From Myxococcaceae bacterium (GTDB lineage Bacteria; Myxococcota; Myxococcia; Myxococcales; Myxococcaceae), in contig JAEUJQ010000027.1 of the NCBI GenBank assembly GCA_016793095.1, positions 1 to 64,000 on the forward strand: a stretch of DNA of 64,000 nt, in the 5' to 3' direction. The notes beneath the pieces were generated by a model, which was given only the letters and a program-made list of their open reading frames with translations, had not been told where the DNA came from and did not search any database. The translations under genes and the position numbers were made by a program. Positions 56,822 to 64,000 of the stretch are shown piece after piece (the first letter of the stretch is position 1; every line of letters begins with the position of its first letter).

Positions 56822-57084
56822 TTCGAGTTGTTCTTCTCGCCGAACGTCGACAGCGTCTTCTTCGTATCCACGCCCGCGGCCTTGAAGGTCTTGGTGGCCG
56901 GCGTCACCGACTCCTCGCCCGCGAGCCCCTCGGCGGCGGCGCCGAACAGCTTGCGAATGTTGTCGCCGAACAGGGTGATGACGCCGATGGCCGCGATCGC
57001 GATGAGCGCGACGATGATGATGTACTCGGTCATGCCCTGACCGCGGCGCTTCGAGTGCAGCTGCTTCTTCGTGGGCTTCTTCAT
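56815..57084 (-). CDS. Flp/Fap-type pilin-like protein
   Basis: Protein of 89 residues from the ATG at 57084. A basic leader (KKPTKKQLHSKRRG) is followed by QGMTEYIIIVALIAIAAIGV: cleavage after RRG would leave Glu at +5 and a hydrophobic helix, as in Flp/type IVb pilins processed by a prepilin peptidase. The tail is polar. No tad/flp assembly genes are nearby, so it is an orphan pilin or a minor pseudopilin. Good ribosome binding site AAGGAG. A stem-loop lies directly upstream. Confidence 0.85.
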   Translation of the reverse strand: MKKPTKKQLHSKRRGQGMTEYIIIVALIAIAAIGVITLFGDNIRKLFGAAAEGLAGEESVTPATKTFKAAGVDTKKTLSTFGEKNNSNY

Positions 57085-57101
57085 GGCGGGCTCCTTCAGG
57101 T

Positions 57102-57119
57102 GGCCGCGGGAGCGCGGCC
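57102..57119 (-). promoter_or_regulatory. Perfect 7-base hairpin before the pilin ribosome binding site
   Basis: GGCCGCG and CGCGGCC pair perfectly around a 4-base loop. On the mRNA the loop is CTCC, complementary to GGAG in the ribosome binding site a few bases downstream. It may control translation of the pilin or act as a terminator for the operon upstream, which stops at 57193. Confidence 0.4.
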
Positions 57120-57192
57120 GGACGAAGGAGTTATCGACCGCCACGCGCGCGCCGAACATCGGCCGGTCCACCGTCGGACAACGGGAGGTCGG

Positions 57193-57924
57193 TCAACGGG
57201 AGGATGCGCCGTCGAGCACCGCCCAGCGCATCAACGCCGCCGGCAGCGTGAACCAACCGTTCGTCGTCGGCGTCGTGACCGCGATCACCCGGCCCACGTC
57301 CGGGTCCGCCTCCAGCCACTCGCCGTCGCCCGCGTACACCATCGTGTGCACGCCGTTGGCCGTCACCATGAAGTCCCCCGGCTCGAGCGCCGACGGGGGC
57401 AGCGCGTTGAGCGACTCGACGGTCCCGAGCGGACGCGCGAGGCCGCGGTAGCCGTCCTTCAGCGCGAGCGCCGACGCGTCGAAGAACCACAGCTCGAGCA
57501 CCGCGCGCAGCAGGCCCGGGTTCGCGCCGGCGAACACCTCCTCGAGCAGCGCGTGGCGCAGGCTGTTGCGCACGAGCCCCGAGCAGTCGATGCCGAGCCC
57601 GTTCTCGCCGCCCCACACGTAGCGGGTGCCCGCGAGCCCCCGCGCCTCCTTCACGACCCCCGCCCGCACCCGCGCGACGTCGAGCGGCCGCGCTGGCGCG
57701 AACGCCACGACGCTCATGACGGCCAGCAGGACGCCCGCCAGCACGACCCGCCCCCGCGGCGGCGCCAGCAACCCCAGCGCCACCAGCGCCGCGCCCGCTC
57801 CAGTGAGCAGCCCGAGCCGGCTGAAGGTGTTGCCGACCGGCGTCACGGTCATCACGAGCCACAGCGCCAGCCCGCCCACGAAGAGCCCGACGAGGAGCAG
57901 CCGACGCTTCGACGCGCGGCTCAT
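57193..57924 (-). CDS. Membrane-anchored NlpC/P60 peptidase
   Basis: Protein of 243 residues. Three hydrophobic helices in the first 80 residues anchor it. The NlpC/P60 domain has YVWGGENGLGIDCSGLVRNS with the catalytic Cys114 and TANGVHTMVYAGDGEW with His193. Such enzymes cut between D-Glu and meso-DAP in peptidoglycan or act as related amidases. The start overlaps the stop of the jag-like gene by 4 bases, so it is the last gene of the rpmH-yidC operon, an uncommon position. Confidence 0.85.
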   Translation of the reverse strand: MSRASKRRLLLVGLFVGGLALWLVMTVTPVGNTFSRLGLLTGAGAALVALGLLAPPRGRVVLAGVLLAVMSVVAFAPARPLDVARVRAGVVKEARGLAGTRYVWGGENGLGIDCSGLVRNSLRHALLEEVFAGANPGLLRAVLELWFFDASALALKDGYRGLARPLGTVESLNALPPSALEPGDFMVTANGVHTMVYAGDGEWLEADPDVGRVIAVTTPTTNGWFTLPAALMRWAVLDGASSR

Positions 57925-58682
57925 TCCTCTTCGTCGTCGTAGTCCGGCATCACCTGCTTGCGTGACGGCATCGGCGTCACCTTGTCGGGCGTGAACGTCA
58001 CCCGCCGCCAGTGGCCTTCACCTTCGGCCTTCACGGTCAGGCCCTTCACCGCGGCGCCGGCCTTCAGCGCACGGGCGCGGTCGTCCTTCGAGAGCAGCAT
58101 CACCCCGTAGACGCGCCCCAGCTTCGCCGCCTTCTCCGCCAGGCCCGTGAACAGCTTCGTGAGCGCCGGGTCGTCCTTCACCTCGAGCGTGCGCTCGTCC
58201 GGCTCGTTCGACCTGGGCCGCTGCGAGCGCTCGGGCTGCTCCTTCTTCATCGCAGCGCCGTCGCCCCTGGACTCGGCCTTCTGCTTGCCGTTCGCGGGCG
58301 TGGGCGCGGACGCCTTCGGGGCGGGCGGCTCCTTCTTCTCGTTGCGCTCGGGCCGCGGGTCGGGGAACGCGTTGACGCCCAGCGAGACCCACCGCTTCTC
58401 GACGTTCGGCCGGTTGATGGCCTTGTTCACGAGGAACTGGATGCAGTCGACCAGCCACGAGCGCGACTTGCCCGCGGTGATGCCCGGCAGCTCACCCTCG
58501 AAGTGCAGCGCGATGCCGATGCCGCCGTCGGGCATGTCCTTCGTCTCGAGCCGCGCCGGGTACTCCATGTGCTCGAGGATGCCCTTCACCAGCGCCTCGA
58601 CCTGCGCCTTGCGCTCGGGGCTCGCCGGCGTGACGGCAGCCACCGGAGGCGTCTGCGGCATCGTGATCGCGGCTTCGCTCAT
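57921..58682 (-). CDS. Jag/KhpB-like protein with degenerate KH domain
   Basis: Protein of 253 residues from the ATG at 58682, overlapping the yidC stop by 4 bases. The segment IGIALHFEGELPGI leading to WLVDCIQFLVNKAINR corresponds to the KH domain of Jag/KhpB (compare LDALQYLVN), but the GxxG RNA-binding loop is not clear. A Lys/Pro/Glu linker (about 110-160) precedes a C-terminal domain with LFTGLAEKAAKLGRVYGVML in place of the usual R3H domain. Jag-type proteins follow yidC in many bacteria and act on cell-envelope or RNA functions. Degenerate motifs make RNA binding uncertain. Confidence 0.7.
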   Translation of the reverse strand: MSEAAITMPQTPPVAAVTPASPERKAQVEALVKGILEHMEYPARLETKDMPDGGIGIALHFEGELPGITAGKSRSWLVDCIQFLVNKAINRPNVEKRWVSLGVNAFPDPRPERNEKKEPPAPKASAPTPANGKQKAESRGDGAAMKKEQPERSQRPRSNEPDERTLEVKDDPALTKLFTGLAEKAAKLGRVYGVMLLSKDDRARALKAGAAVKGLTVKAEGEGHWRRVTFTPDKVTPMPSRKQVMPDYDDEEE

Positions 58683-60538
58683 TTCTTCACTCCCACTGGC
58701 TTCGGGGCCGCCTGGCCCGTGCGCTCGAGGTACTTGCGCAGGGCGAACTGCTGGCCAATCGACAAGAGGTTGTTGGTGAAGATGTAGAGGGCGAGACCCG
58801 CGGGGTAGTTCAACATGATGACCGTGAAGAAGATCGGCATCACCCAGGTGATGAGGAACGCCTGCCCCGGGTCGGTCATCATCTGTGGCTGCAGGCGCTG
58901 GGTGACGATCATCGTGACGCCGAGCGCAAGCGGCAGGAGGTAGGTCGGGTCCTTGTAGGTGAGGTCGCCCCACACGCCGAAGAACGCCTCGCCGTACAGC
59001 TCGTAGCTCGTGCGCAGGGTGGTGAAGAGCGCGGCCCAGATCGGCAGCTGCACCAGCAATGGCAGACAGCCCCCGAGCGGGTTCACCTTCGCCTCCTGGT
59101 ACAGGCGCATCTGCTCGAGCTGCTGCTTCTCGCGATCGTCGGGGTACTTCGCCTTGATCTTCTCCATCTCGGGCTGGAGCTTCTTCATCGACTCGGCCGA
59201 GACCATCGCGCGGTGGGTGAGCGGCAGGAGCGCGATCTTCACCATCACCGTCAGCAGGATGATGGCGATGCCCCAGTTGCCAGACAGCCCCTGGAAGAAG
59301 CGCAGGAAGAAGAGCAGCGCCTTGCAGATGACGGCCCACATGCCGAAGTCCACGGTGCCGTCGAGGCCGACCGTCGAGGCGACGGCGCCGTTCGAGCCCG
59401 GAGGGGCGCCGACAGCCTGGAGCAGCTCGAGGTCTTTGGGCCCAAGGAACGCGTCGAAGTCCTTCGTGAGGGCGCCGGCCGCGGGAACGGTGATGGGCAC
59501 GAGCAGCTCGACGCGCCGCTCCGTCAACGTGGTGTGCAGCAGACAACGGCCCTCGGTGGCGCCGCCCGTCGGCCAGATGGCGGTGAGGAAGTACTGCTGA
59601 TCGATGCCGACCCAGGCGATCTGCCCCTTCTCTTCGAAGTCGCTCTTGTCGGTGCCGCCGCAGCCGAGCACCGTGCCCTGCTTCTCACCGGGCATGTGGC
59701 GAGCGATGGAGTCGCCGGGCTTGCACAGCACCGCGGCCTGGTTGCCGATGCTGCCGAAGAGGCTCGGGGCTTCCTCGACGGTGGGATCCACCGCGCGCGC
59801 AGCCTGCACTCCCAGCTCGCCCGTCAGCGCCTGCGCGCTGGTGTTGGTGAGCACGACCGAGACGTGGACCTCGTAGCCCCTGGGATCGCGCTCGGTGCGC
59901 TTGAGGTCGGGCGCGAGGCCCTTCGCGTTGGGGTCCCACGAGAGCGTCTTGACGACCCGCCACGGGCCGTCGGTGCCGGTGAAGACGAGCTTGCCGGGGG
60001 CCTCCTCGGTGACCTCGTAGCGCAGCGTCTTCGACAGCGGCGTGGCGCCGACGACGAAGACGCCGAGCTGCGGCGCCTGGCCGGGCACGGGGTCCGCGAG
60101 ATCCATCTGCTTGCCGGGCGGGAACTGCTTGCCGATGAGGTGCTGGTAGCCCTCGCCGACCGTGAGGCGCTGCGTCTCGCGCTCGCGCTCTCCGGTGAGC
60201 ACGGCGTCGGTGAGGCCGGCGCCGAGCGAGGTGAACGTCATCTTCATCGACGGGCGGCTCGCCTCGATGGTGCGCACCGGAAGCTCGGCCAGGGCGGGCG
60301 CCGCGGCGAGGGACGGCAGCCCTCCGTCGTCGAGGGCGACCGGTGGCGGCGTTGGCGTCGCAGCCACGGCTTGCGTGTCGAGCGGCGCGCCCGCGTCCAC
60401 GAGGGCGACGCCGGCGTCGACGGCGGCGAGGCGCTCGCGCTCCTTCTCGGCCTCGGGGCCCCAGACGAAGATCTGGAACACCGTGGTGAGCCCGAGCATC
60501 AGCGCGACGGCGAGGTAGAGGCGTTTCTGCGTGTCCAT
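58679..60538 (-). CDS. yidC: Membrane protein insertase YidC
   Basis: Protein of 619 residues. The N-terminal helix (LYLAVALMLGLTTVFQIFVW) is followed by a large periplasmic domain (about 60-395), and then five helices with the conserved insertase region: MKKLQPEMEKIKAKYPDD, NPLGGCLPLLVQLPIWAALF and MPIFFTVIMLNYPAGLALYI. It inserts membrane proteins with or without SecYEG. It lies between yidD and the jag-like gene in an operon of overlapping genes. The length is typical of Gram-negative YidC. Confidence 0.97.
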   Translation of the reverse strand: MDTQKRLYLAVALMLGLTTVFQIFVWGPEAEKERERLAAVDAGVALVDAGAPLDTQAVAATPTPPPVALDDGGLPSLAAAPALAELPVRTIEASRPSMKMTFTSLGAGLTDAVLTGERERETQRLTVGEGYQHLIGKQFPPGKQMDLADPVPGQAPQLGVFVVGATPLSKTLRYEVTEEAPGKLVFTGTDGPWRVVKTLSWDPNAKGLAPDLKRTERDPRGYEVHVSVVLTNTSAQALTGELGVQAARAVDPTVEEAPSLFGSIGNQAAVLCKPGDSIARHMPGEKQGTVLGCGGTDKSDFEEKGQIAWVGIDQQYFLTAIWPTGGATEGRCLLHTTLTERRVELLVPITVPAAGALTKDFDAFLGPKDLELLQAVGAPPGSNGAVASTVGLDGTVDFGMWAVICKALLFFLRFFQGLSGNWGIAIILLTVMVKIALLPLTHRAMVSAESMKKLQPEMEKIKAKYPDDREKQQLEQMRLYQEAKVNPLGGCLPLLVQLPIWAALFTTLRTSYELYGEAFFGVWGDLTYKDPTYLLPLALGVTMIVTQRLQPQMMTDPGQAFLITWVMPIFFTVIMLNYPAGLALYIFTNNLLSIGQQFALRKYLERTGQAAPKPVGVKK

Positions 60539-60563
60539 GACGTGGGGTCGCTTCTTGTCGGCT

Positions 60564-60938
60564 TCAGTCGGCCGCCGGAGGCCGTGTCACGTGGGGCTGC
60601 GAATCAGGGAGCTCGGTGGACAGGCGCCGGCCGAGCTGGGGATCGAGGCGCGAGACCAGGGTGGCGGCGTCGACGCCATCGCGAGGGGGCACCGGGTCGA
60701 GCCCGCCTGGGTTGAACGGGTGGCAGCGGCCGATGCGCCGGACGGCGAGCCACAGGCCCTTGAAGGGGCCGTGCACCGTGATGGCGCCCATCGCGTAGAC
60801 GCTGCACGACGGGTGGAACCGGCACATCGGCGGCAACAGCGGCGACAGCACCGCCTTGTACAGGCGAATCGGCGCGAGCAGCAGGCGCGCGAGGAACCCG
60901 ACGGGCCGCCTGGGCGCTGCGGCGAGGGCGGCGCTCAC
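60564..60938 (-). CDS. yidD: Membrane protein insertion efficiency factor YidD
   Basis: Protein of 124 residues from the GTG at 60938, which overlaps the rnpA stop by 4 bases. YidD signature: [38 protein letters not shown], and [17 protein letters not shown]. The family is an amphipathic membrane-associated protein that assists YidC. The C-terminal extension beyond the core is longer than in the E. coli protein. Confidence 0.95.
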   Translation of the reverse strand: MSAALAAAPRRPVGFLARLLLAPIRLYKAVLSPLLPPMCRFHPSCSVYAMGAITVHGPFKGLWLAVRRIGRCHPFNPGGLDPVPPRDGVDAATLVSRLDPQLGRRLSTELPDSQPHVTRPPAAD

Positions 60939-61303
60939 GCGGGGAATCTCCGCTTGAGTTCGGTGACGACGCGATCGAACGCGCGCACGAACGCTGGCCA
61001 CCCGGCCGTCGCGGCGCTGTTCCTCGCGATGAGCACCATGTCGAGTCCCTTCGGAAGCTCGTGACGCCGGGTGCGGAAGAGCTCTCGGAGCCTGCGGCGA
61101 ACGCGGTTCCGCACCACCGCGTTGCCCACCTTCGTCGAGACGGTGAACCCGACGCGCGTCGGCTCAGTCGGGCGCCCGTTCGGCTTCACGAGCGCGAGCA
61201 CACAGTCGGCGGACACCTTGAGGCCGGTGTCCTGAACGACGAGGAACTCGCGCCGGGACCTCAGGCGCAGCGACTGGGGAAACGCGTTGGGGCGACTCGC
61301 CAC
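60935..61303 (-). CDS. rnpA: Ribonuclease P protein component
   Basis: Protein of 122 residues with the RnpA fold: [20 protein letters not shown] at the start, [20 protein letters not shown] and RRRLRELFR, the conserved RNR motif, and a helical end. It binds the RNase P RNA and helps process tRNA 5' ends. GTG start 3 bases after the rpmH stop; overlaps yidD by 4 bases. Confidence 0.97.
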   Translation of the reverse strand: MASRPNAFPQSLRLRSRREFLVVQDTGLKVSADCVLALVKPNGRPTEPTRVGFTVSTKVGNAVVRNRVRRRLRELFRTRRHELPKGLDMVLIARNSAATAGWPAFVRAFDRVVTELKRRFPA

Positions 61304-61306
61304 GAG

Positions 61307-61465
61307 CTACTTCTGGTACGCCTTCACCACGAGGCGCTTGCGGCCCTTCGCGCGACGGCGCTTGAGAACGGCTCGGCCGGCCTTGGTCGCGTTGCGCTTG
61401 CGGAAGCCGTGCGCGCGGTTTCGCTTCACCTTCGAGGGCTGGTACGTCGGGACTCGCTTGGCCAC
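61307..61465 (-). CDS. rpmH: 50S ribosomal protein L34
   Basis: Protein of 52 residues, first gene of the operon. It reads [20 protein letters not shown], then [19 protein letters not shown] and a KGRKRL-rich end, the invariant L34 pattern with an extra MAKRVP at the front compared with the usual MKRTYQPS. Starts with GTG; AGGAG lies 7 bases upstream. The normally adjacent dnaA gene and origin are not seen next to it. Confidence 0.98.
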   Translation of the reverse strand: MAKRVPTYQPSKVKRNRAHGFRKRNATKAGRAVLKRRRAKGRKRLVVKAYQK

Positions 61466-61506
61466 GGGGTGGCTCCTTCTTCGCTGCGACGCGGTGGCGA
61501 GAGGGC

Positions 61507-61523
61507 CTGGAGGAGCGCTCCAG
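61507..61523 (-). promoter_or_regulatory. rpmH leader hairpin 1
   Basis: CTGGAG-GAGCG-CTCCAG forms a perfect 6-base stem within the leader of rpmH, about 40 bases before its start codon. Possible site for ribosomal-protein autoregulation. Confidence 0.35.
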
Positions 61524-61553
61524 AGCCGTCGAACCCCACGTTCTTGTTGGGAG

Positions 61554-61574
61554 ACCTCGCGGTCATCGCGAGGT
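61554..61574 (-). promoter_or_regulatory. rpmH leader hairpin 2
   Basis: ACCTCGCG-GTCAT-CGCGAGGT forms a perfect 8-base stem. It starts 8 bases after the -10 hexamer, so it would sit at the very 5' end of the rpmH transcript, where it may protect the mRNA or regulate it. Confidence 0.4.
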
Positions 61575-61582
61575 GGCGCGCC

Positions 61583-61612
61583 CTCCTAGGCAGGCCCATC
61601 GGCCCGCGTCAA
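61583..61612 (-). promoter_or_regulatory. Sigma-70-like promoter of rpmH-rnpA-yidD-yidC
   Basis: Minus strand: -35 TTGACG (61607-61612), 18-base spacer, -10 TAGGAG (61583-61588). It gives a leader of about 110 bases holding two hairpins. The 273 bases between rpmH and the next gene hold no other gene that I can see. Confidence 0.5.
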
Positions 61613-61738
61613 ACAGGAAGTGCGCGTGACTGTTCCCCGAGACGTCCCGCCAGACGGGCGGGTGAAGGGGGCGACCCGTCCCGCCAGCGACTCCGTCAGG
61701 CCCTTCCGTCTGCGGACGGGCTGCTGCGGCGCTCAGGC

Positions 61739-63046
61739 TCAGTTCACCGGGCTGAAGACGAACGGGAAGGCGACCGGAACGTCGTCTTCGGGCGTGAAGG
61801 GCAGCACCCAGTTGCGGGCGATGGAGGTGATGCAGTCGGACACGTTGCGGTTGTGCAGCGAGCCCTCGGAGAGATCGAGCTCGGAGACGCGGCCGCGCGG
61901 CGTGATGACGAACTTGACCACCAATCGACCGGACAGCGAGCGGTCGCGCTTGAGCTCCCGCTCGTAGCAGGACTGAATGGCGCTGCGGCGCTGGCGCATC
62001 CACGAGGCGAGGGCGTCGGGCGAGATGTCGGGCGTGTCGATGGAGATGGGGCCCGCCTCTTTCACCGAGCCCGTCACGGCGACGTCGCCCTTGTCGGAGA
62101 GCCGCACGTCCTTCACGCCGTTGGTGCCGATGGCGCCGACGCCGACCGTGGTGCCTTCGTCGGCGCCCTTGCGGTCGCTGGCGAGCAGATCGCCGGCCGT
62201 CGCGACGCGGACGTCCGAGGCGCCCTTCATCGCGTCCCCAACGCTGCCCACGTGGCTCGAGTCCTTGAGGAGATCGGCCGCGAGCCCGTCCTCGCCGCCG
62301 ACCGCGCCGATCACCTTCAGCATGCCCATGCGCGCGAGCTTCGACTTCATCGCGTCACCGGTGATCGCGCCCTTCGGCTTCGCGGGGGCAGCGTCGGCGA
62401 CGGCGGGCTTCGGAGGCTTCACCACCTCAGCGGGCTTCTCGGGCGCCTGGGGAACGGCCGGCTCGACGAGCTTCTTCGGCATCGGGAGCAGCACCGCCGC
62501 GTGGCGATCGAGCTGCAGCTCCTCGAGGCTGAGCTCCTGCTCGACGGGGGTCGGCTGTGCCCACACGTAGCCAGCGCCCACCAGGTGCGCCGTCAGGGAC
62601 AAGGCCATCGCCACCACGAAGGCGCGGTCGAGCTGCGCCGTGAGACCGCGGGCGCCCTTCGGCAGCTCGAGCTGCGGCGGCGGCGCGCTGGGCGTGACGA
62701 GCTGGAAGAGGACGGTCACGTCGCCCACCTTCACCCGGCCCCTCGACCCCCGTGGCAACGAGAGCTCTGACCCGGGAACGTCGGCGAGCGCCTGCTCCAC
62801 GCCTCCGAGCGACACCCGCCCCTCGGCGGCACCGCCCTTCACCAACAGCGCGGCGTCCTTCGTCACCTTGAAGAGCGTCACCGCCTTCGGCAGCTCGCCC
62901 ATCGGCACGCAGAACGTGCTCTTCGGGTCTGCGCCGACGGAGATGGTGGCCTTCTTCCCGGGCTCCAGCGTGCGATCCTCGATGATGCGTCCAGCGTGGA
63001 TGAGGGCGATGCGGAGCGCCTGGGCGGTCGAGGTCGTCGCGGTCAT
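61739..63046 (-). CDS. FHA-like, single-TM, TonB/AgmX C-terminal-domain protein
   Basis: Protein of 435 residues from the ATG at 63046, with a GGAGGAG ribosome binding site. N-terminus about 1-120 is an FHA-like domain (ATISVGADPKSTFCVP, GRVKVGDVTVLFQLV). A membrane helix (FVVAMALSLTAHLVGAGYVW) follows, then a Pro/Lys linker, a helical periplasmic part and a C-terminal TonB/AgmX-PglI domain with RQRRSAIQSCYERELKRD and LSGRLVVKFVITPRGRV. M. xanthus gliding proteins GltG and AgmX/GltJ have this kind of layout, so it may link inner and outer membranes. It could equally be a paralogue with another role, and it is not next to the glt genes here. Confidence 0.75.
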   Translation of the reverse strand: MTATTSTAQALRIALIHAGRIIEDRTLEPGKKATISVGADPKSTFCVPMGELPKAVTLFKVTKDAALLVKGGAAEGRVSLGGVEQALADVPGSELSLPRGSRGRVKVGDVTVLFQLVTPSAPPPQLELPKGARGLTAQLDRAFVVAMALSLTAHLVGAGYVWAQPTPVEQELSLEELQLDRHAAVLLPMPKKLVEPAVPQAPEKPAEVVKPPKPAVADAAPAKPKGAITGDAMKSKLARMGMLKVIGAVGGEDGLAADLLKDSSHVGSVGDAMKGASDVRVATAGDLLASDRKGADEGTTVGVGAIGTNGVKDVRLSDKGDVAVTGSVKEAGPISIDTPDISPDALASWMRQRRSAIQSCYERELKRDRSLSGRLVVKFVITPRGRVSELDLSEGSLHNRNVSDCITSIARNWVLPFTPEDDVPVAFPFVFSPVN

Positions 63047-63099
63047 GCTCCTCCCGACAGCACCTGCCTGATCAGGGTTCCCCGCGAGATAGAGCCCTA

Positions 63100-63129
63100 T
63101 TGACTCTTTCTCGCCCCGGCGCGCAGACT
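63100..63129 (+). promoter_or_regulatory. Promoter of the ADP-ribosylglycohydrolase gene, leaderless type
   Basis: TTGACT (63100-63105), an 18-base spacer and CAGACT (63124-63129), with the ATG 7 bases later at 63137. Same geometry as the promoter at 3194-3223. Confidence 0.4.
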
Positions 63130-63136
63130 GACGTCC

Positions 63137-64000
63137 ATGACACCTTCGGAGCGGCTGAGCCTCGCGTGGAGATCGCTGGACGGGCTGTCGGTGGGCGACG
63201 CGCTCGGGGAGCAGTTCTTCGGGCCTGAGCGCACCGTGCTGGATCGCATCGAGCGTCGGGAGGTGCCGGCGGGCCGATGGCCGTACACGGACGACACGGA
63301 GATGGCCCTGGGCATCGTCGAGGTGCTGGCTGAGCGGGGCGTCGTCGATCAGGAGCTGCTGGCCGACGTCTTCGCGCGCCGGTTCCGCGCCAATCGGCAC
63401 CGCGGCTACGGCGGGACGGCGCAGACGATCCTCGAGGCGATTGGCGACAAGGCGCCCTGGCAGCAGGTGAGCCGCCGGGTGTTCGGGGGCGAAGGCTCTC
63501 AGGGGAATGGCGCCGCGATGCGGGCGGCTCCCGTCGGCGCGTACTTCTTCGATGACGACGAGCAGGTGATCGTCCAGGCGCGCCGATCGGCCGAGGTCAC
63601 GCACGCGCACCCTGACGGGCAGGCTGGCGCGATCGCCGTCGCGCTGGCGGCCGCGTTCGTCACCCGCGATCCGGGGATGCGGGACGGCGATGAGCTGCTG
63701 CGGTGGGTGGCCGAACGCACGCCGCCGGGCCCGACCCGTGACGGCCTCGAGCGCGCGAGAGAGCTGCCGCTGCACGGGCCCCTCTTCCGCGCCATCGCCC
63801 TCGGCACGGGCCAGAACGTCATCTCGAGCGACACGGTGCCGTTCGCCCTCTTCTGCGCGGCGCGCTGCCTCACCGACTACGAGGCGGCGCTGTGGACGAC
63901 GGTCGCGGGGCTCGGCGATCGCGACACCACCTGCGCGATCGTCGGCAGCATCGTCGCCATGAACCGGCAGGCGACGATCCCTCGAGGGTGGCTCGAGGCG
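63137..64000 (+). CDS. Partial: ADP-ribosylglycohydrolase family protein
   Basis: The first 288 codons of a gene running off the right edge. It matches the DraG/ADP-ribosylglycohydrolase fold: GLSVGDALGEQFFG near the start, YTDDTEMALGIVEVL (metal-binding DDT), GNGAAMRAAPVGAYF, THAHPDGQAGAIAVALA, and the second metal site GLGDRDTTCAIVGSIVA. The family uses two metal ions to remove ADP-ribose from proteins or ADP-ribosyl compounds. The substrate is not predictable here. Only the last few residues seem to be missing. Confidence 0.9.
   Translation, partial: MTPSERLSLAWRSLDGLSVGDALGEQFFGPERTVLDRIERREVPAGRWPYTDDTEMALGIVEVLAERGVVDQELLADVFARRFRANRHRGYGGTAQTILEAIGDKAPWQQVSRRVFGGEGSQGNGAAMRAAPVGAYFFDDDEQVIVQARRSAEVTHAHPDGQAGAIAVALAAAFVTRDPGMRDGDELLRWVAERTPPGPTRDGLERARELPLHGPLFRAIALGTGQNVISSDTVPFALFCAARCLTDYEAALWTTVAGLGDRDTTCAIVGSIVAMNRQATIPRGWLEA

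Noticed and set aside
61646-61662. Hairpin CCCGCC/GGCGGG as terminator of the AgmX/PglI gene
   Set aside because: Only a 6-base stem in GC-rich DNA with no U-run; too weak to call.
61466-64000. Chromosome origin next to rpmH
   Set aside because: rpmH-rnpA-yidC is often near oriC, but no dnaA gene or cluster of DnaA boxes is visible here; an AgmX-type gene occupies the position.

Overview
The window looks like part of a myxobacterial (Myxococcota) chromosome. It has very high GC with GC-biased third codon positions. It carries lipoproteins with long Gly/Ser-rich linkers (AGGS-type or MSGGG-type units), a likely set of gliding-motility outer-membrane genes (gltA/B/C with cglC), an FHA/TonB-C protein of the AgmX/PglI type, PilZ proteins and several membrane-bound hybrid histidine kinases. 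No phage, insertion sequence, CRISPR array, rRNA or tRNA was recognised. Coding is dense and no gap between accepted genes exceeds about 300 bases. The largest gaps (about 61466-61738 and 47983-48155) are regulatory leaders and are annotated as such.

Layout. 1-8.5 kb: a truncated TM protein, a hybrid kinase, an L,D-transpeptidase lipoprotein, a compact ceramidase-like hydrolase, small exported or membrane proteins and YhbY. 8.5-16 kb: a GYF/DUF4388/DnaJ/TPR fusion, a repeat lipoprotein and a YndJ-like membrane protein. 16-24.6 kb: a second hybrid kinase, methylmalonyl-CoA mutase large subunit, a pair of peptidase-like proteins (papain-like candidate and C15 pyroglutamyl-peptidase-like), then small genes. 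24.7-31 kb: a minus-strand polysaccharide export operon (tandem glycosyltransferase, small coiled-coil protein, Wzm, Wzt, degenerate methyltransferase/GT2 protein). 31-43.4 kb: a TIGR02996 protein, PilZ, GT4, lipoproteins, an alpha/beta hydrolase, a third hybrid kinase, a HAD protein and a divergent Cys-rich lipoprotein/XRE regulator pair. 43.4-48.7 kb: plsX plus the gltA-gltB-gltC operon and divergent cglC. 48.8-57 kb: a VWA protein with a partner, a lipoprotein/DUF192/PilZ operon, a membrane zinc-peptidase/TPR protein and an orphan Flp-type pilin. 57.2-61.5 kb: the rpmH-rnpA-yidD-yidC-jag-like-NlpC operon. 61.7-64 kb: an AgmX/PglI-type protein and an ADP-ribosylglycohydrolase that runs off the end.

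How parts work together. The wzm/wzt operon should make and export an O-antigen-like polysaccharide. The glt genes should build the outer-membrane part of the gliding machine. The rpmH-yidC operon couples ribosome and tRNA maturation functions to membrane-protein insertion. Many genes overlap by 4 bases (ATGA or GTGA), which indicates translational coupling. Several start codons sit 6-7 bases after a -10-like hexamer, suggesting that leaderless transcripts may be common here. All family assignments come from reading motifs by eye; no database search was possible.
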